Assembly: GCA_963823245.1 (NCBI GenBank)
Contig: CAWGKQ010000004.1
Span: 1-64,000, forward strand
Source of the DNA: JAWVFM01 sp963823245
GTDB taxonomy: Bacteria; Actinomycetota; Thermoleophilia; Solirubrobacterales; 70-9
DNA length: 64,000 bases
Reading direction: 5' to 3'
Shown here: positions 15,613 to 26,904 of the stretch, one piece after another
How the letters are laid out: every line of letters begins with the position of its first letter
How positions within the stretch are numbered: the stretch's first letter is position 1
Translations under genes and position numbers: made by a program
Notes under the pieces: model-generated
Seen by the model: the letters and a program-made list of their open reading frames with translations, nothing else
Told to the model about the DNA's origin: nothing
Databases searched by the model: none

Positions 15613-15677
15613 GTGCGCGAATACCGGCCTCCGATGCCGGCTCACACCCCAACGTCGAACAGGAACTTTACGGACTG

Positions 15678-17790
<2,113 letters not shown>

Positions 17791-17797
17791 GTTCTTC

Positions 17798-17803
17798 TAT
17801 ATT
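17798..17803 (+). promoter_or_regulatory. Candidate -10 element (TATATT) for tuf
   Basis: TATATT in the 64-bp fusA-tuf gap would start a short A-rich leader that contains the AAGGAGC ribosome binding site at about 17846. No -35 box is evident. An extra promoter would fit the high demand for EF-Tu. Confidence 0.35.
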
Positions 17804-17854
17804 CCCCCGGTTCAAGCCACCTAGACGCAAAATCCGCGAAAACCAAGGAGCAAG

Positions 17855-19045
<1,191 letters not shown>

Positions 19046-19049
19046 TGAC

Positions 19050-19072
19050 AAGGGCGGCGCGGGCCGCCCTTT
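19050..19072 (+). terminator. Terminator after tuf
   Basis: AAGGGCGGC and GCCGCCCTTT form a strong GC-rich stem with a 4-base loop beginning 5 nt after the tuf stop; the T-run is short. It separates the str genes from the S10 operon. Confidence 0.65.
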
Positions 19073-19082
19073 CACTGGGGCC

Positions 19083-19111
19083 GGGGCGCCCCCCAATCGG
19101 GGCGGCGCCCC
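19083..19111 (+). repeat. Second GC hairpin between tuf and rpsJ
   Basis: GGGGCGCC (19083-19090) and GGCGCCCC (19104-19111) are an 8-bp perfect inverted repeat, followed by ATTT and then the rpsJ ribosome binding site. It could be a tandem terminator or a structure in the S10 leader, a known place for L4-type feedback in other bacteria. Confidence 0.45.
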
Positions 19112-19138
19112 ATTTGCGCCCAAGGACGGAATACGAAA

Positions 19139-19459
19139 TTGGCATCACTGGCTGCGACAAGAATCAGGATCCGCCTCAAGGCGTACGACCACGACGCGAT
19201 CGATCGCGCCGCGCGCGAGATCGTGGAGACGGCGCAGCGCACCGGGGCCACCGTCGCCGGTCCGGTGCCGCTCCCGACCGAGAAGAACGTCTACTGCGTC
19301 ATTCGCTCGCCCTTCAAGGACAAGGACTCCCGCGAGCACTTCGAGATCCGCACCCACAAGCGGCTCATCGACATCCATCAGCCCACCCCGAAGACGATCG
19401 ACTCGCTGCAGCGCCTCGACGCGCTCCCGGCGGGCGTCGACATCGAGATCAAGACTTAG
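19139..19459 (+). CDS. rpsJ: 30S ribosomal protein S10
   Basis: First gene of the S10 operon, 106 residues. It has the RIRLKAYDHDAID start of the fold, PLPTEKNVYCVIRSP in the middle and the ending RLDALPAGVDIEIK. S10 also acts as NusE in antitermination. The TTG at 19139 follows AAGGACGG by about 11 nt and is the first usable start; a few extra N-terminal residues precede the conserved region. Confidence 0.95.
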   Translation: MASLAATRIRIRLKAYDHDAIDRAAREIVETAQRTGATVAGPVPLPTEKNVYCVIRSPFKDKDSREHFEIRTHKRLIDIHQPTPKTIDSLQRLDALPAGVDIEIKT

Positions 19460-19464
19460 TGGCG

Positions 19465-20094
19465 ATGGCGGCGATCATCGGCAGGAAGGTCGGGATGACC
19501 CAGGTCTTCGGCGAGGACGGCACGCGAGTGCCCGTCACCGTGATCGAGGCCGGGCCATGCCCGGTGACGGCCGTCCGCGACACCGAGCGCGACGGGTACG
19601 CCGCCGTGCAGCTCGGCTTCGACGAGGTCGCGGAGCGCAAGCTCACGAAGGGCGAGCTCGGGCACCTGAAGAAGGCCGGCGCGCCACCGCTTCGCACCCT
19701 GGCGGAGTTTCGCGACGAGGACCTCGCCTCCGAGGAGGGGCCGAAGGTCGGCGATGTGGCGAAGGTCGACCAGTTCGAGCCCGGGCAGAAGGTCAAGGTC
19801 TCCGGCGTCGCGATCGGCAAGGGCTTCCAGGGCACGATCCGCCGGCACAACTTCTCCCGCGGCCCGATGAGCCACGGCTCGCACAATGTCCGGCCCCCCG
19901 GTTCGATCGGCGCCAGCGCGGATCCCGCCCGTGTCTTCAAGGGAATGCGGATGCCCGGGCGCATGGGCGGCAAGCGCGTGACCCAGCGCCGGCTCGAGGT
20001 CTTCCAGGTCGACGCCGAGAACAACCTCCTGCTGGTCCGCGGCTCCGTGCCCGGCGCACGAGGCGCGACGGTCGAGGTGCGTAGCGATGGCTAG
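19465..20094 (+). CDS. rplC: 50S ribosomal protein L3
   Basis: A 209-residue L3, an early-assembly protein that reaches the peptidyl transferase centre. It begins AAIIGRKVGMTQVF and has the long loop with FSRGPMSHGSHNVRPPGSIG (about residues 131-150). ATG 19465 was chosen; the GTG at 19459, which overlaps the rpsJ stop, would add two residues. The end overlaps rplD by 8 bp. Confidence 0.96.
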   Translation: MAAIIGRKVGMTQVFGEDGTRVPVTVIEAGPCPVTAVRDTERDGYAAVQLGFDEVAERKLTKGELGHLKKAGAPPLRTLAEFRDEDLASEEGPKVGDVAKVDQFEPGQKVKVSGVAIGKGFQGTIRRHNFSRGPMSHGSHNVRPPGSIGASADPARVFKGMRMPGRMGGKRVTQRRLEVFQVDAENNLLLVRGSVPGARGATVEVRSDG

Positions 20095-20752
20095 CACCAC
20101 CGCCGTGAAGGCGCCCATCCTCGGCAAGCAGTCGAAGGCGGACCTTCCCAAGGATGTCTTCAGCGAGCCCTTCCACCGGGCGCTCGTCTTCGAGGCGGCG
20201 CGGGCCGAGGCGGCCGCGCGCCGGCGCGGCACCGCGTCGACGCTCGGCCGCGGCGAGGTCTCGATGACCGGCGCCAAGGCGTGGCGCCAGAAGGGGACCG
20301 GCCGCGCGCGCGCGGGGGCGCTCAGCGTGCCTCATCGCCGGGGCGGCGGCGTGGCGTTCGGCCCGAAGCCGCGCCATCACATCGTCAAGGTGAACCGCAA
20401 GGCCCGCCGCCGCGCGCTTCGGGGGGCGCTCTCCGTGCACGCCGAGCGCGGCTCGATCGCCGTCGTCGACGCGAGCGCGTTCGACGAGCCGGCCACGAAG
20501 GCCGCTGCGGACCTCCTCGGCAAGTGGGGCGCCAAGGGCCCCACGCTCGTCGTCGTCGACGCCGAGGAGACGGCGCTCGTGAAGAGCTTTCGCAACATCC
20601 CGCGGGTGAGCGTGCTGCCCGCGAGCGCGGCGGGCGTCGCCGACGTCGTCGGGCACGCGTCGCTGGTTGTGTCCGAGAAGGCGCTCGAGACGCTCGGTTC
20701 ACGAGCGGCCGAAGTCAAGCGCTCCGGCGGGGAGGCGTCCGATGGATCCTAG
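20087..20752 (+). CDS. rplD: 50S ribosomal protein L4
   Basis: A 221-residue L4, which lines the exit tunnel and in some bacteria represses its operon. The loop signature KAWRQKGTGRARAGALSVPH (about residues 64-83) and GGVAFGPKPR are clear. The ATG lies inside the rplC 3' end, and the 3' end overlaps rplW by 11 bp. The C-terminus is slightly longer than in E. coli. Confidence 0.96.
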   Translation: MASTTAVKAPILGKQSKADLPKDVFSEPFHRALVFEAARAEAAARRRGTASTLGRGEVSMTGAKAWRQKGTGRARAGALSVPHRRGGGVAFGPKPRHHIVKVNRKARRRALRGALSVHAERGSIAVVDASAFDEPATKAAADLLGKWGAKGPTLVVVDAEETALVKSFRNIPRVSVLPASAAGVADVVGHASLVVSEKALETLGSRAAEVKRSGGEASDGS

Positions 20753-21038
20753 GCAGGTGATCCTCGAGCCGGTCGTCTCCGAGAAGAGCTACGCGTTGAT
20801 GGCCGACGCGAAGTACACGTTCCGCGTCGACGACCGCGCCCACAAGACGCAGATCGCCGACGCGGTCGAGCGGGTCTTCGGCGTGTCCGTTATCGCGGTG
20901 CGGACCTCGAAGGTGAGGGCGAAGCCGAAGCGCCGCGGCCTGCACAGCGGGCGCACGCGATCGTGGAAGAAGGCGATCGTCCAGCTCGCGCCCGGCGACC
21001 GGATCGAGCTGTTCGAGGGCGCGGCGGTGGCGGAGTAA
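20742..21038 (+). CDS. rplW: 50S ribosomal protein L23
   Basis: A 98-residue L23, the exit-site protein that docks trigger factor and SRP. It starts MDPRQVILEPVVSEKSY and has YTFRVDDRAHKTQI and KPKRRGLHSGR. The start was chosen at the ATG next to the conserved VILEPVVSEK; longer starts fall within rplD. It overlaps both neighbours, which indicates coupling. Confidence 0.96.
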   Translation: MDPRQVILEPVVSEKSYALMADAKYTFRVDDRAHKTQIADAVERVFGVSVIAVRTSKVRAKPKRRGLHSGRTRSWKKAIVQLAPGDRIELFEGAAVAE

Positions 21039-21889
21039 TGGCCTTCCGAAAGACAAAGCCGACCAGCCCGGGGCGCCGATTCGCGACCTACCAGACCCGC
21101 GACGAGGTCTCGGCGAAGCGACCCCACAAGCCGCTCACGAAGGGCTCCTCCAAGAGCGGCGGGCGCAACGTCCGCGGCCGCGTCACCGCGCGCCATCGCG
21201 GCGGAGGCGCGAAGCGCCGCTATCGCGAGATCGACTTCAAGCGCCGCCGCGACGGGGTGACCGCGCGCGTGGCGAGCGTCGAATACGACCCCAACCGCAC
21301 CTGCTACATCGCGCTCCTCCACTACCTGGACGGGCACAAGGGCTACGTGCTTGCCCCCCAGGGCCTCGGCGTCGGCGACGAGGTCGAATCCGGCGAGAAG
21401 GCCGACATCCGCCCGGGCAACGCGCTGCCTCTGCGCGCGATTCCAACCGGCACGATCGTCCACAACGTCGAGCTCGTGCCAGGCCAGGGCGGGCGCCTCG
21501 GCCGTTCCGCCGGGGCCGCCATCCAGGTCGCGGCGAAGGAGGGTCCGATGGTGACCCTGCGGCTGCCGTCCTCCGAGATGAGGATGGTCCGGGCCGACTG
21601 CCGGGCGACCGTCGGCACGCTGTCGAACGCCGAGCACCAGAACGTGAAGGTCGGCAAGGCCGGACGCAGCCGGCACAAGGGCAAGCGGCCGCAGACCCGA
21701 GGCGTCGCGATGAACCCGGTCGATCACCCGCACGGCGGCGGCGAGGCGCACCACACGCCCGGAGGCCACCCGGTGACGCCCTGGGGCAAGCCGACCCTGG
21801 GCTATCGCACGCGCAAGAAGGGGAAGACCTCCGACGCCATGATCGTGCGCGGCCGCCGTCGCGGCAAGAAGAGGGGCGGGAACCGGTAA
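21038..21889 (+). CDS. rplB: 50S ribosomal protein L2
   Basis: A 283-residue L2, a core peptidyl-transferase-region protein. GRNVRGRVTARHRGGGAKRR, EYDPNRTCYIALLHY and the strongly conserved MNPVDHPHGGGEAHH near the C-terminus are present. The ATG overlaps the rplW stop (TAATG), and the stop overlaps the rpsS ATG. No frame defects. Confidence 0.98.
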   Translation: MAFRKTKPTSPGRRFATYQTRDEVSAKRPHKPLTKGSSKSGGRNVRGRVTARHRGGGAKRRYREIDFKRRRDGVTARVASVEYDPNRTCYIALLHYLDGHKGYVLAPQGLGVGDEVESGEKADIRPGNALPLRAIPTGTIVHNVELVPGQGGRLGRSAGAAIQVAAKEGPMVTLRLPSSEMRMVRADCRATVGTLSNAEHQNVKVGKAGRSRHKGKRPQTRGVAMNPVDHPHGGGEAHHTPGGHPVTPWGKPTLGYRTRKKGKTSDAMIVRGRRRGKKRGGNR

Positions 21890-22158
21890 TGGGCCGCTCG
21901 ACGAAGAAGGGGCCCTGGGCCGAGGAGCGGCTGATGAAGCGCATCGCCGCGATGAACGAGTCGAACCAGAAGCAGATGCTCAAGACCTGGTCGCGGAGCT
22001 CCACGATCTTCCCCGAGATGGTCGGCCACACCATCGCGGTGCACGACGGCCGCAAGCACGTTCCGGTCTTCATCTCCGAGTCGATGGTGGGCCACAAGCT
22101 CGGCGAGTTCGCCCCGACGCGAACTTTCCGCGGCCACTCCACGGGGAGGGACCGCTGA
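21889..22158 (+). CDS. rpsS: 30S ribosomal protein S19
   Basis: An 89-residue S19 of the small-subunit head. MGRSTKKGPWAEERLMKRI, TIAVHDGRKHVPVFI and the terminal HKLGEFAPTRTFRGH are canonical. It is joined to both neighbours by one-base stop/start overlaps. Confidence 0.98.
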   Translation: MGRSTKKGPWAEERLMKRIAAMNESNQKQMLKTWSRSSTIFPEMVGHTIAVHDGRKHVPVFISESMVGHKLGEFAPTRTFRGHSTGRDR

Positions 22159-22517
22159 TGGCAGACGACCAGACGCCGCCCACGGTGCGCGCCTCGGCGC
22201 GCTACGTCCGCGTGACCCCGCGCAAGGCGCGGCTCGTGGCCGACCAGGTCCGCGGCCTTCCCGTCGAGGAGGCCAAGACGCTGCTGCGCTTCTCCCCGCG
22301 AGGCGCCTCGCGGGACATCGCGAAGCTCCTCGACTCGGCGGCCGCCAACGCGGAGAGCAATCACGACCTCGTCGCCGAGGACATGCGCGTCGCTGCGATC
22401 ACGGTCGACGAGGGGCCGACGATCAAGCGCTGGCGCGCTCGAGCGCGCGGCCGCGCCACCCGGATCGACAAGCGAACGAGCCACATCAACCTCGCACTGA
22501 CGCCGACGGAGGACTGA
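22158..22517 (+). CDS. rplV: 50S ribosomal protein L22
   Basis: A 119-residue L22, whose loop lines the exit tunnel. RYVRVTPRKARLVADQVRG (residues 15-33) is the family start, and GPTIKRWRARARGRATRI is the C-terminal hairpin region bound by macrolides. The order rpsS-rplV-rpsC is standard. Confidence 0.97.
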   Translation: MADDQTPPTVRASARYVRVTPRKARLVADQVRGLPVEEAKTLLRFSPRGASRDIAKLLDSAAANAESNHDLVAEDMRVAAITVDEGPTIKRWRARARGRATRIDKRTSHINLALTPTED

Positions 22518-22523
22518 GCGACC

Positions 22524-23427
22524 ATGGGCCAGAAGATCCATCCCGAGGGCTTTCGAGTCGGCTACATCCACGACTGGAAGTCGACGTGGTTCAACGAGCG
22601 CCAGTTCGCCGACTACCTGAACGAGGACCTGGAGATCCGCGAGCACATCGAGCGCAAGCTCTCGCACGCAGGGCTCTCCGACATCAAGATCGTCAAGCAG
22701 CGGGGTGAGGTCACCGTCGACATCCACACGGCGCGTCCCGGCATCGTCATCGGGAAGTCCGGCGCTGAGGTCGACGCGCTGCGGCGCGACCTGCACAAGC
22801 TCACCTCGAAGCCCGTCAAGGTCAACATCCGCGAGATCAAGCGGCCCGAGCTCGACGCGAAGCTCGTCGCGCAGTCGATCGCCGAGCAGCTTCAGAACCG
22901 GGTCGCCTTCAGGCGGGCCATGAAGCGCGCGCTCACGTCGGCGATGCGGTCAGGGGCCAAGGGCGTGAAGGTCCAGGTCTCCGGGCGCCTCGGCGGCGCC
23001 GAGATGGCGCGCACGGAGGGCTACTCCGACGGTCGTGTGCCGCTCCACACGCTTCGCGCCGACATCGACTACGGCTTCGTCGAGGCGCGGACGACGACCG
23101 GCCGGATCGGCGTCAAGTGCTGGATCAACAAGGGCGAGGTCATGCCCGAGGGCTACCGCTCCGAGCAGATCGACGAGCTCGACGAGGGTCTGGGCGCGCG
23201 CGGCCCCCGTGGGCGCCGCCACCGTGAGCAGCCGCGCCAGGCAGCGCCACCGAAGCCAAGCGCTCCGGCCGGGAAGGCCCCTGCGCCCGCGGCGAAGGCC
23301 CTGCGCCCCGGCGGAGAAGGCCCCTGCGCCCGCGGCGGAGAAGGCCCCTGCGCCCCCGGCGGAGAAGGCCCCTGCGCCCGCTGCGGAGGCCCCACCGGCG
23401 GCCGCGCCCGAGGAGGGCTCGCAGTAA
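22524..23427 (+). CDS. rpsC: 30S ribosomal protein S3 with Ala/Pro/Lys repeat tail (net one frameshift)
   Basis: S3 binds mRNA at the entry site. MGQKIHPEGFRVGYIHDW, the KH-domain motif GIVIGKSGAEVDALR and the C-terminal GRIGVKCWINKGE region are intact up to about residue 225. A repetitive tail of Ala, Pro and Lys follows. Inside it, near 23300, the frame changes, most simply by loss of two bases from one repeat. The corrected frame ends in APEEGSQ at the TAA at 23425. Uncorrected, the frame runs on falsely into rplP. Corrected length is about 300 residues; the family norm is 210-280. Confidence 0.92.
23277..23400 (+). repeat. Tandem 21-bp repeat encoding the S3 tail
   Basis: A 21-bp unit (GCGGAGAAGGCCCCTGCGCCC and variants) occurs about five times in a row and encodes a seven-residue A-E-K-A-P-A-P motif. 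The first copies are degenerate (G-K or A-K in place of E-K). The frame break lies in the second copy, as expected for a slippage-prone or error-prone tract. Confidence 0.75.
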
Positions 23428-23846
23428 TGCTTTCCCCGAAGCGGGTCAAGCACCGCAAGGTCCATCGCGGGCGCATGCGCGGCTACTCGAAGGGAGGCAA
23501 CCAGGTTGCCTTCGGCGAGTACGGGCTGAAGGCGCTCGAGCGCGGTTGGATCACGAACCGCCAGATCGAGGCCGCGCGAGTTGCGATGACGCGCAAGATC
23601 AAGCGCGGCGGCAAGGTTTGGATCAACATATTCCCCGACAAGCCGTACACGGCCAAGCCGGCCGAGACTCGCATGGGCTCCGGCAAGGGCAACCCCGAGG
23701 GCTGGGTCGCCGTGATCAAGCCGGGCCGCGTGATGTTCGAGCTCGCGGGGGTGGACGAGGCGCTGGCTCGCGAGGCGATCGCCCTCGCAGGCCACAAGCT
23801 TCCGATCAAGACGAAGTTCGTCACCCGTGAGGGGATCACCCAATGA
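23427..23846 (+). CDS. rplP: 50S ribosomal protein L16
   Basis: A 139-residue L16, which contacts tRNA at the A site. MLSPKRVKHRKVHRGRMRG, ITNRQIEAARVAMTRKIKRG and MGSGKGNPEGWVAVIKPG are diagnostic. The ATG overlaps the true rpsC stop. It overlaps rpmC by 4 bp. Confidence 0.97.
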   Translation: MLSPKRVKHRKVHRGRMRGYSKGGNQVAFGEYGLKALERGWITNRQIEAARVAMTRKIKRGGKVWINIFPDKPYTAKPAETRMGSGKGNPEGWVAVIKPGRVMFELAGVDEALAREAIALAGHKLPIKTKFVTREGITQ

Positions 23847-24055
23847 AGGCCGCCGAAGTGCACGCGCTCGACGACCACGATCTGATCGAGCGGCTGAAGC
23901 AGGCTCGGGAGGAGGCGTTCAACCTCCGATTTCGGCATGCGACCGGTGAGCTCGAGGACACCTCCGGGCTCGGCGTCGCCCGCCGCGACGTCGCGCGCCT
24001 GCTCACCGTCGCGCGCCAGCGCGGGATCGATCTCGACAAGGAACTGAGGGCCTGA
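23843..24055 (+). CDS. rpmC: 50S ribosomal protein L29
   Basis: A 70-residue two-helix protein at the tunnel exit. LIERLKQAREEAFNLRFRHA is the family core. It starts within the end of rplP (ATGA overlap), and its stop overlaps the rpsQ ATG. Confidence 0.95.
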   Translation: MKAAEVHALDDHDLIERLKQAREEAFNLRFRHATGELEDTSGLGVARRDVARLLTVARQRGIDLDKELRA

Positions 24056-24711
24056 TGGCCGAAGAAGAGAAGCAGGAGACGACGGAAGAGACCCCGGAGG
24101 CGGAGGCGGCCGAGGAGACCCCTGCCGCCGAGGAGGCCGCTGCGCCCGAGGCCCCGGCCGAGGAGCCTGCCGCCGAGGAGGCCGAGGAGGCCCCTGCGGA
24201 GGAGGAGGCGCCTGTGGAGAAGGCACCTGCGGCCAAGGCCGCCGCCGAAGAGCCCGCCGAGCCGCAGACCCCGAAGGCCCGCAGAAAGCTTGCGCGCTCG
24301 CGCCATACGGGCAAGGCAAGTCCGCCGCGGTCGTCGGCCGAGCGCGCCGAGGAGCGCCGCGCGCAGCGCGCGGCCAAGGCGCAGGCGCGCCGTCGTGCGC
24401 GCGCGGTCGCGCGACAGCGCAGAGGCGAGCCCGGCCACGGGACGCCGCCCCAGGAGGCGAAGCCCGGAACGAAGAAGGTGCGGCAGGGCATCGTCGTCTC
24501 CGCCAAGACCGACAAGACCATCACCGTTCGCATCGCGATCACCCGCCGCCATCCGACCTACGAGAAGGTCGTGCGCAACACCAACACCATCCACGCCCAC
24601 GACGAGGAGAACCAGGCGCAGGAGGGCGACACGGTCCGCGTCGTCGAGTCCCGCCCGCTGTCGCGGACCAAGCGCTGGCGCCTGGTCGAAGTGCTGGAGC
24701 GGGCCCGGTGA
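24055..24711 (+). CDS. rpsQ: 30S ribosomal protein S17 with about 135-residue N-terminal extension
   Basis: The last 80 residues are normal S17 (KKVRQGIVVSAKTDKTITVR, ...HDEENQAQEGDTVRVVESRP), a primary 16S rRNA binder. Before them the same frame encodes an acidic Glu/Ala/Pro-rich segment (residues 1-75) and then a very basic Arg/Ala-rich one (about 77-125). The start at 24055 overlaps the rpmC stop and there is no gap for another gene, so the extension appears to be part of the S17 gene. Family length is normally 80-110. An internal start near 24475 cannot be excluded, but no good ribosome binding site is seen there. Confidence 0.88.
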   Translation: MAEEEKQETTEETPEAEAAEETPAAEEAAAPEAPAEEPAAEEAEEAPAEEEAPVEKAPAAKAAAEEPAEPQTPKARRKLARSRHTGKASPPRSSAERAEERRAQRAAKAQARRRARAVARQRRGEPGHGTPPQEAKPGTKKVRQGIVVSAKTDKTITVRIAITRRHPTYEKVVRNTNTIHAHDEENQAQEGDTVRVVESRPLSRTKRWRLVEVLERAR

Positions 24712-24778
24712 ACCTCCTCGTCCTTGACCAGCTCGGTTTTCGCGCCCTCGCGCGCACTGCGGGGCAAGGAGGCTCACC

Positions 24779-25147
24779 GTGATCCAGCAGGAGACCAGGC
24801 TCAAGGTCGCCGACAACTCGGGCGCCCGCGAGATCCTCTGCATCCGGGTCAAGGGCGGCTCGAAGCGCCGCTACGCCGGCGTCGGCGACGTCATCACCGC
24901 GACCGTGAAGCAGGCGACGCCGCACGGCGGCGTCCGCAAGGGCGAGGTGGTCGAGGCCGTTGTGGTCCGGACTCGCAAGCAGCTCGGCCGCGCCGACGGC
25001 ACCTACATCTCCTTCGACGAGAACGCCGCCGTCCTCATCGACACCACCGGTGCCCCTCGCGGAACCCGCATCTTCGGCCCGGTGGCGCGCGAGCTCCGGG
25101 AGCGCAACTTCATGCGAATCGTCTCGCTCGCGCCGGAGGTCCTGTAG
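24779..25147 (+). CDS. rplN: 50S ribosomal protein L14
   Basis: A 122-residue L14, an intersubunit-bridge protein. MIQQETRLKVADNSGAREI and the terminal RELRERNFMRIVSLAPEVL are canonical. The GTG start at 24779 follows GGGGCAAGGAGG. The 67-bp gap after rpsQ is long for this operon and holds only that ribosome binding site. Confidence 0.97.
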   Translation: MIQQETRLKVADNSGAREILCIRVKGGSKRRYAGVGDVITATVKQATPHGGVRKGEVVEAVVVRTRKQLGRADGTYISFDENAAVLIDTTGAPRGTRIFGPVARELRERNFMRIVSLAPEVL

Positions 25148-25149
25148 CC

Positions 25150-25491
25150 ATGGGTAAGGGCTTGAAGATCCGCGAGGGCGACACGGTGCTGGTGATCGCG
25201 GGCAAGGACAAGGGCAAGACCGGTCGGGTGCTCCGCGCCGAGCCGGCGAAGCGGCGCGTGATCGTCGAGGGCCTCAACGTGGTGAAGCGCCACCAGCGCC
25301 CGCGCTCGGTGAAGGACACGCAGAAGAGCGCGCAGACGGGCGGCATCATCGAGAAGGAGGGGCCGATCGACGTTTCCAACGTCATGCTCCTCGACCCCAC
25401 CGACAACAAGCCGACGCGGGTCGGCGTGCGCGTCGCCGACGACGGCAAGCGCGTGCGCTACGCAAAGCGCACCGGCGCGGAGCTCGGGTGA
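25150..25491 (+). CDS. rplX: 50S ribosomal protein L24
   Basis: A 113-residue assembly initiator with an N-terminal KOW motif (IREGDTVLVIAGKDKGKTGRV). The central IVEGLNVVKRHQRP and GGIIEKEGPIDVSNVML are family-typical. It follows rplN directly, and the stop overlaps the rplE start (TGATG). Confidence 0.97.
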   Translation: MGKGLKIREGDTVLVIAGKDKGKTGRVLRAEPAKRRVIVEGLNVVKRHQRPRSVKDTQKSAQTGGIIEKEGPIDVSNVMLLDPTDNKPTRVGVRVADDGKRVRYAKRTGAELG

Positions 25492-26297
25492 TGGAAGCCA
25501 CCGTCGCAGAGGCGCAGCGCGCGGCGCCGCCGCCGCGCCTGCGCGAGCGTTACGAGGCCGAGATCGTCGGGCAGCTCACCTCCCGCTTCGGCTACCCGAG
25601 CCGGATGCGGGTCCCCACGCTCCAGAAGATCACGCTCAACATGGGCGTGGGTGAGGCGAAGCAGAACACGCCGCTTCTGGAGGCGGCGTCGGAGCAGCTT
25701 GCCGTCATCGCCGGCCAGCAACCGAGCGTGCGGCGCGCGCGCAAGTCCATCGCGAACTTCAAGGTCCGCGAGGGGATGCCCGTGGGCGCGGCGGTCACGC
25801 TCCGCGGCGCCCGGATGTGGGAGTTCCTCGACCGCCTGATTTCGATCGCGATCCCCCGGATCCGTGACTTCCGCGGGCTCAACCCGCGCTCGTTCGACGG
25901 CCGCGGGAACTACTCCGTCGGGATCAGGGAGCAGCTCATCTTTCCCGAGATCGACTACGACTCGATCGACCAGGTCCGCGGCCTCGACGTTACGATCACT
26001 ACCACGGCGCCCACCGACGAGGAGGCGTTCGAGCTGCTTCTGGCCCTCGGGATGCCGTTCTCGCAGGAGGGCCGCCCGGGCGCGGTCGACGAGGCCGAGG
26101 CCGACGAGGAGGAGGAGCGGCGCAAGGAGGAGGCCCGGCAGCGCGCCGAGGCCGAGGCCGCGGCGCTCGAGCAGCTCAAGGCGGAAAACCCGGAGGCCTA
26201 CGCCAAGCCCGTGCGTGAGGAGGAGGGCGAGGAGGGCGAGGAGGGCGCCGAGGGCGCCACCGAGGCCGACAAATCAACCGAAGACAGCGAGGAGTAA
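25491..26297 (+). CDS. rplE: 50S ribosomal protein L5 with acidic C-terminal extension
   Basis: L5 binds 5S rRNA and the central protuberance. The core (RMRVPTLQKITLNMGVGEAK, REGMPVGAAVTLRG, GLDVTITTTAPTDEEAFELL) covers about residues 1-190. A further 75 residues form a charged helix-like segment rich in Glu, Arg and Ala, ending in a Glu-rich tail. The usual L5 is about 180 residues. ATG 25491 is chosen; GTG 25488 would add one residue. Confidence 0.95.
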   Translation: MEATVAEAQRAAPPPRLRERYEAEIVGQLTSRFGYPSRMRVPTLQKITLNMGVGEAKQNTPLLEAASEQLAVIAGQQPSVRRARKSIANFKVREGMPVGAAVTLRGARMWEFLDRLISIAIPRIRDFRGLNPRSFDGRGNYSVGIREQLIFPEIDYDSIDQVRGLDVTITTTAPTDEEAFELLLALGMPFSQEGRPGAVDEAEADEEEERRKEEARQRAEAEAAALEQLKAENPEAYAKPVREEEGEEGEEGAEGATEADKSTEDSEE

Positions 26298-26309
26298 CCC
26301 GCACCAACC

Positions 26310-26495
26310 ATGGCCAAGACTTCCAGCATCGTCAAGCAGGCACGCAAGCCCAAGTACAAGACCCGGGGCTACAACCGCTGCCGCCAATGCGGCCGCTCAC
26401 GGGCTTATTACCGGAAGTTCGGGCTCTGCCGTCTTTGCCTGCGCAAGGCCGCCCACAACGGTTACGTCCCCGGCATGGTCAAGTCCAGCTGGTAG
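26310..26495 (+). CDS. rpsZ: 30S ribosomal protein S14, zinc-binding type Z
   Basis: A 61-residue short S14. Two CxxC pairs (CRQC and CRLC, about residues 24-27 and 40-43) bind zinc, so this is the C+ form and not the long zinc-free paralogue that can replace it under zinc starvation. It sits in the standard place between L5 and S8. Confidence 0.96.
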   Translation: MAKTSSIVKQARKPKYKTRGYNRCRQCGRSRAYYRKFGLCRLCLRKAAHNGYVPGMVKSSW

Positions 26496-26505
26496 GAGAA
26501 CCCAA

Positions 26506-26901
26506 GTGCTGACCGACCCCGTATCCGACTACCTGACCCGCGTCCGCAACGCGCTCGGCGCCGGCCATCCCGAGCTCGAGGTGCCCGCCTCGAAGCTCAA
26601 GGTCGAGCTGAGCCGGATCCTCACCGAGCAGGGCTACATCGACGGCTATGAGGTTGAGCCGACCCGCGTCGGCGAGGCGATCCGGATCCGCCTCCGCTAC
26701 ACCGAGGCGCGCCGGCCGGTGATCACCGGCCTCGAGCGCGTGTCTCGGCCGGGGCGCCGCCGCTTCGTCGCGAGCGACGAGGTCCCGCGCGTGCAGGGCG
26801 GCATGGGCACGGCGATCATCAGCACCTCGTCCGGGGTCATGACGGGCCACGAGGCGAAGCAGAAGGGCGTTGGCGGCGAGGTCGTCGCGTACGTGTGGTG
26901 A
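26506..26901 (+). CDS. rpsH: 30S ribosomal protein S8
   Basis: A 131-residue S8, a central-domain 16S binder and regulator of spc operons. DPVSDYLTRVRNAL opens the fold and GTAIISTSSGVMTGHEAKQK closes it. The GTG start gives the canonical N-terminus, and the GGAGAA ribosome binding site lies 5-10 nt before it. The same frame is open upstream through rplE by chance and is not coding there. Confidence 0.96.
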   Translation: MLTDPVSDYLTRVRNALGAGHPELEVPASKLKVELSRILTEQGYIDGYEVEPTRVGEAIRIRLRYTEARRPVITGLERVSRPGRRRFVASDEVPRVQGGMGTAIISTSSGVMTGHEAKQKGVGGEVVAYVW

Positions 26902-26904
26902 GCC

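Noticed and set aside
22524..23846. A single S3-L16 fusion protein
   Set aside because: The fusion exists only because of the frameshift in the S3 repeat tail. The true S3 stop at 23425-23427 overlaps a normal L16 start.
26100..26290. GAG/GAGGGC-rich repeat near the end of rplE as a mobile or regulatory repeat
   Set aside because: It is simply the codons of the Glu-rich L5 tail in the correct frame.
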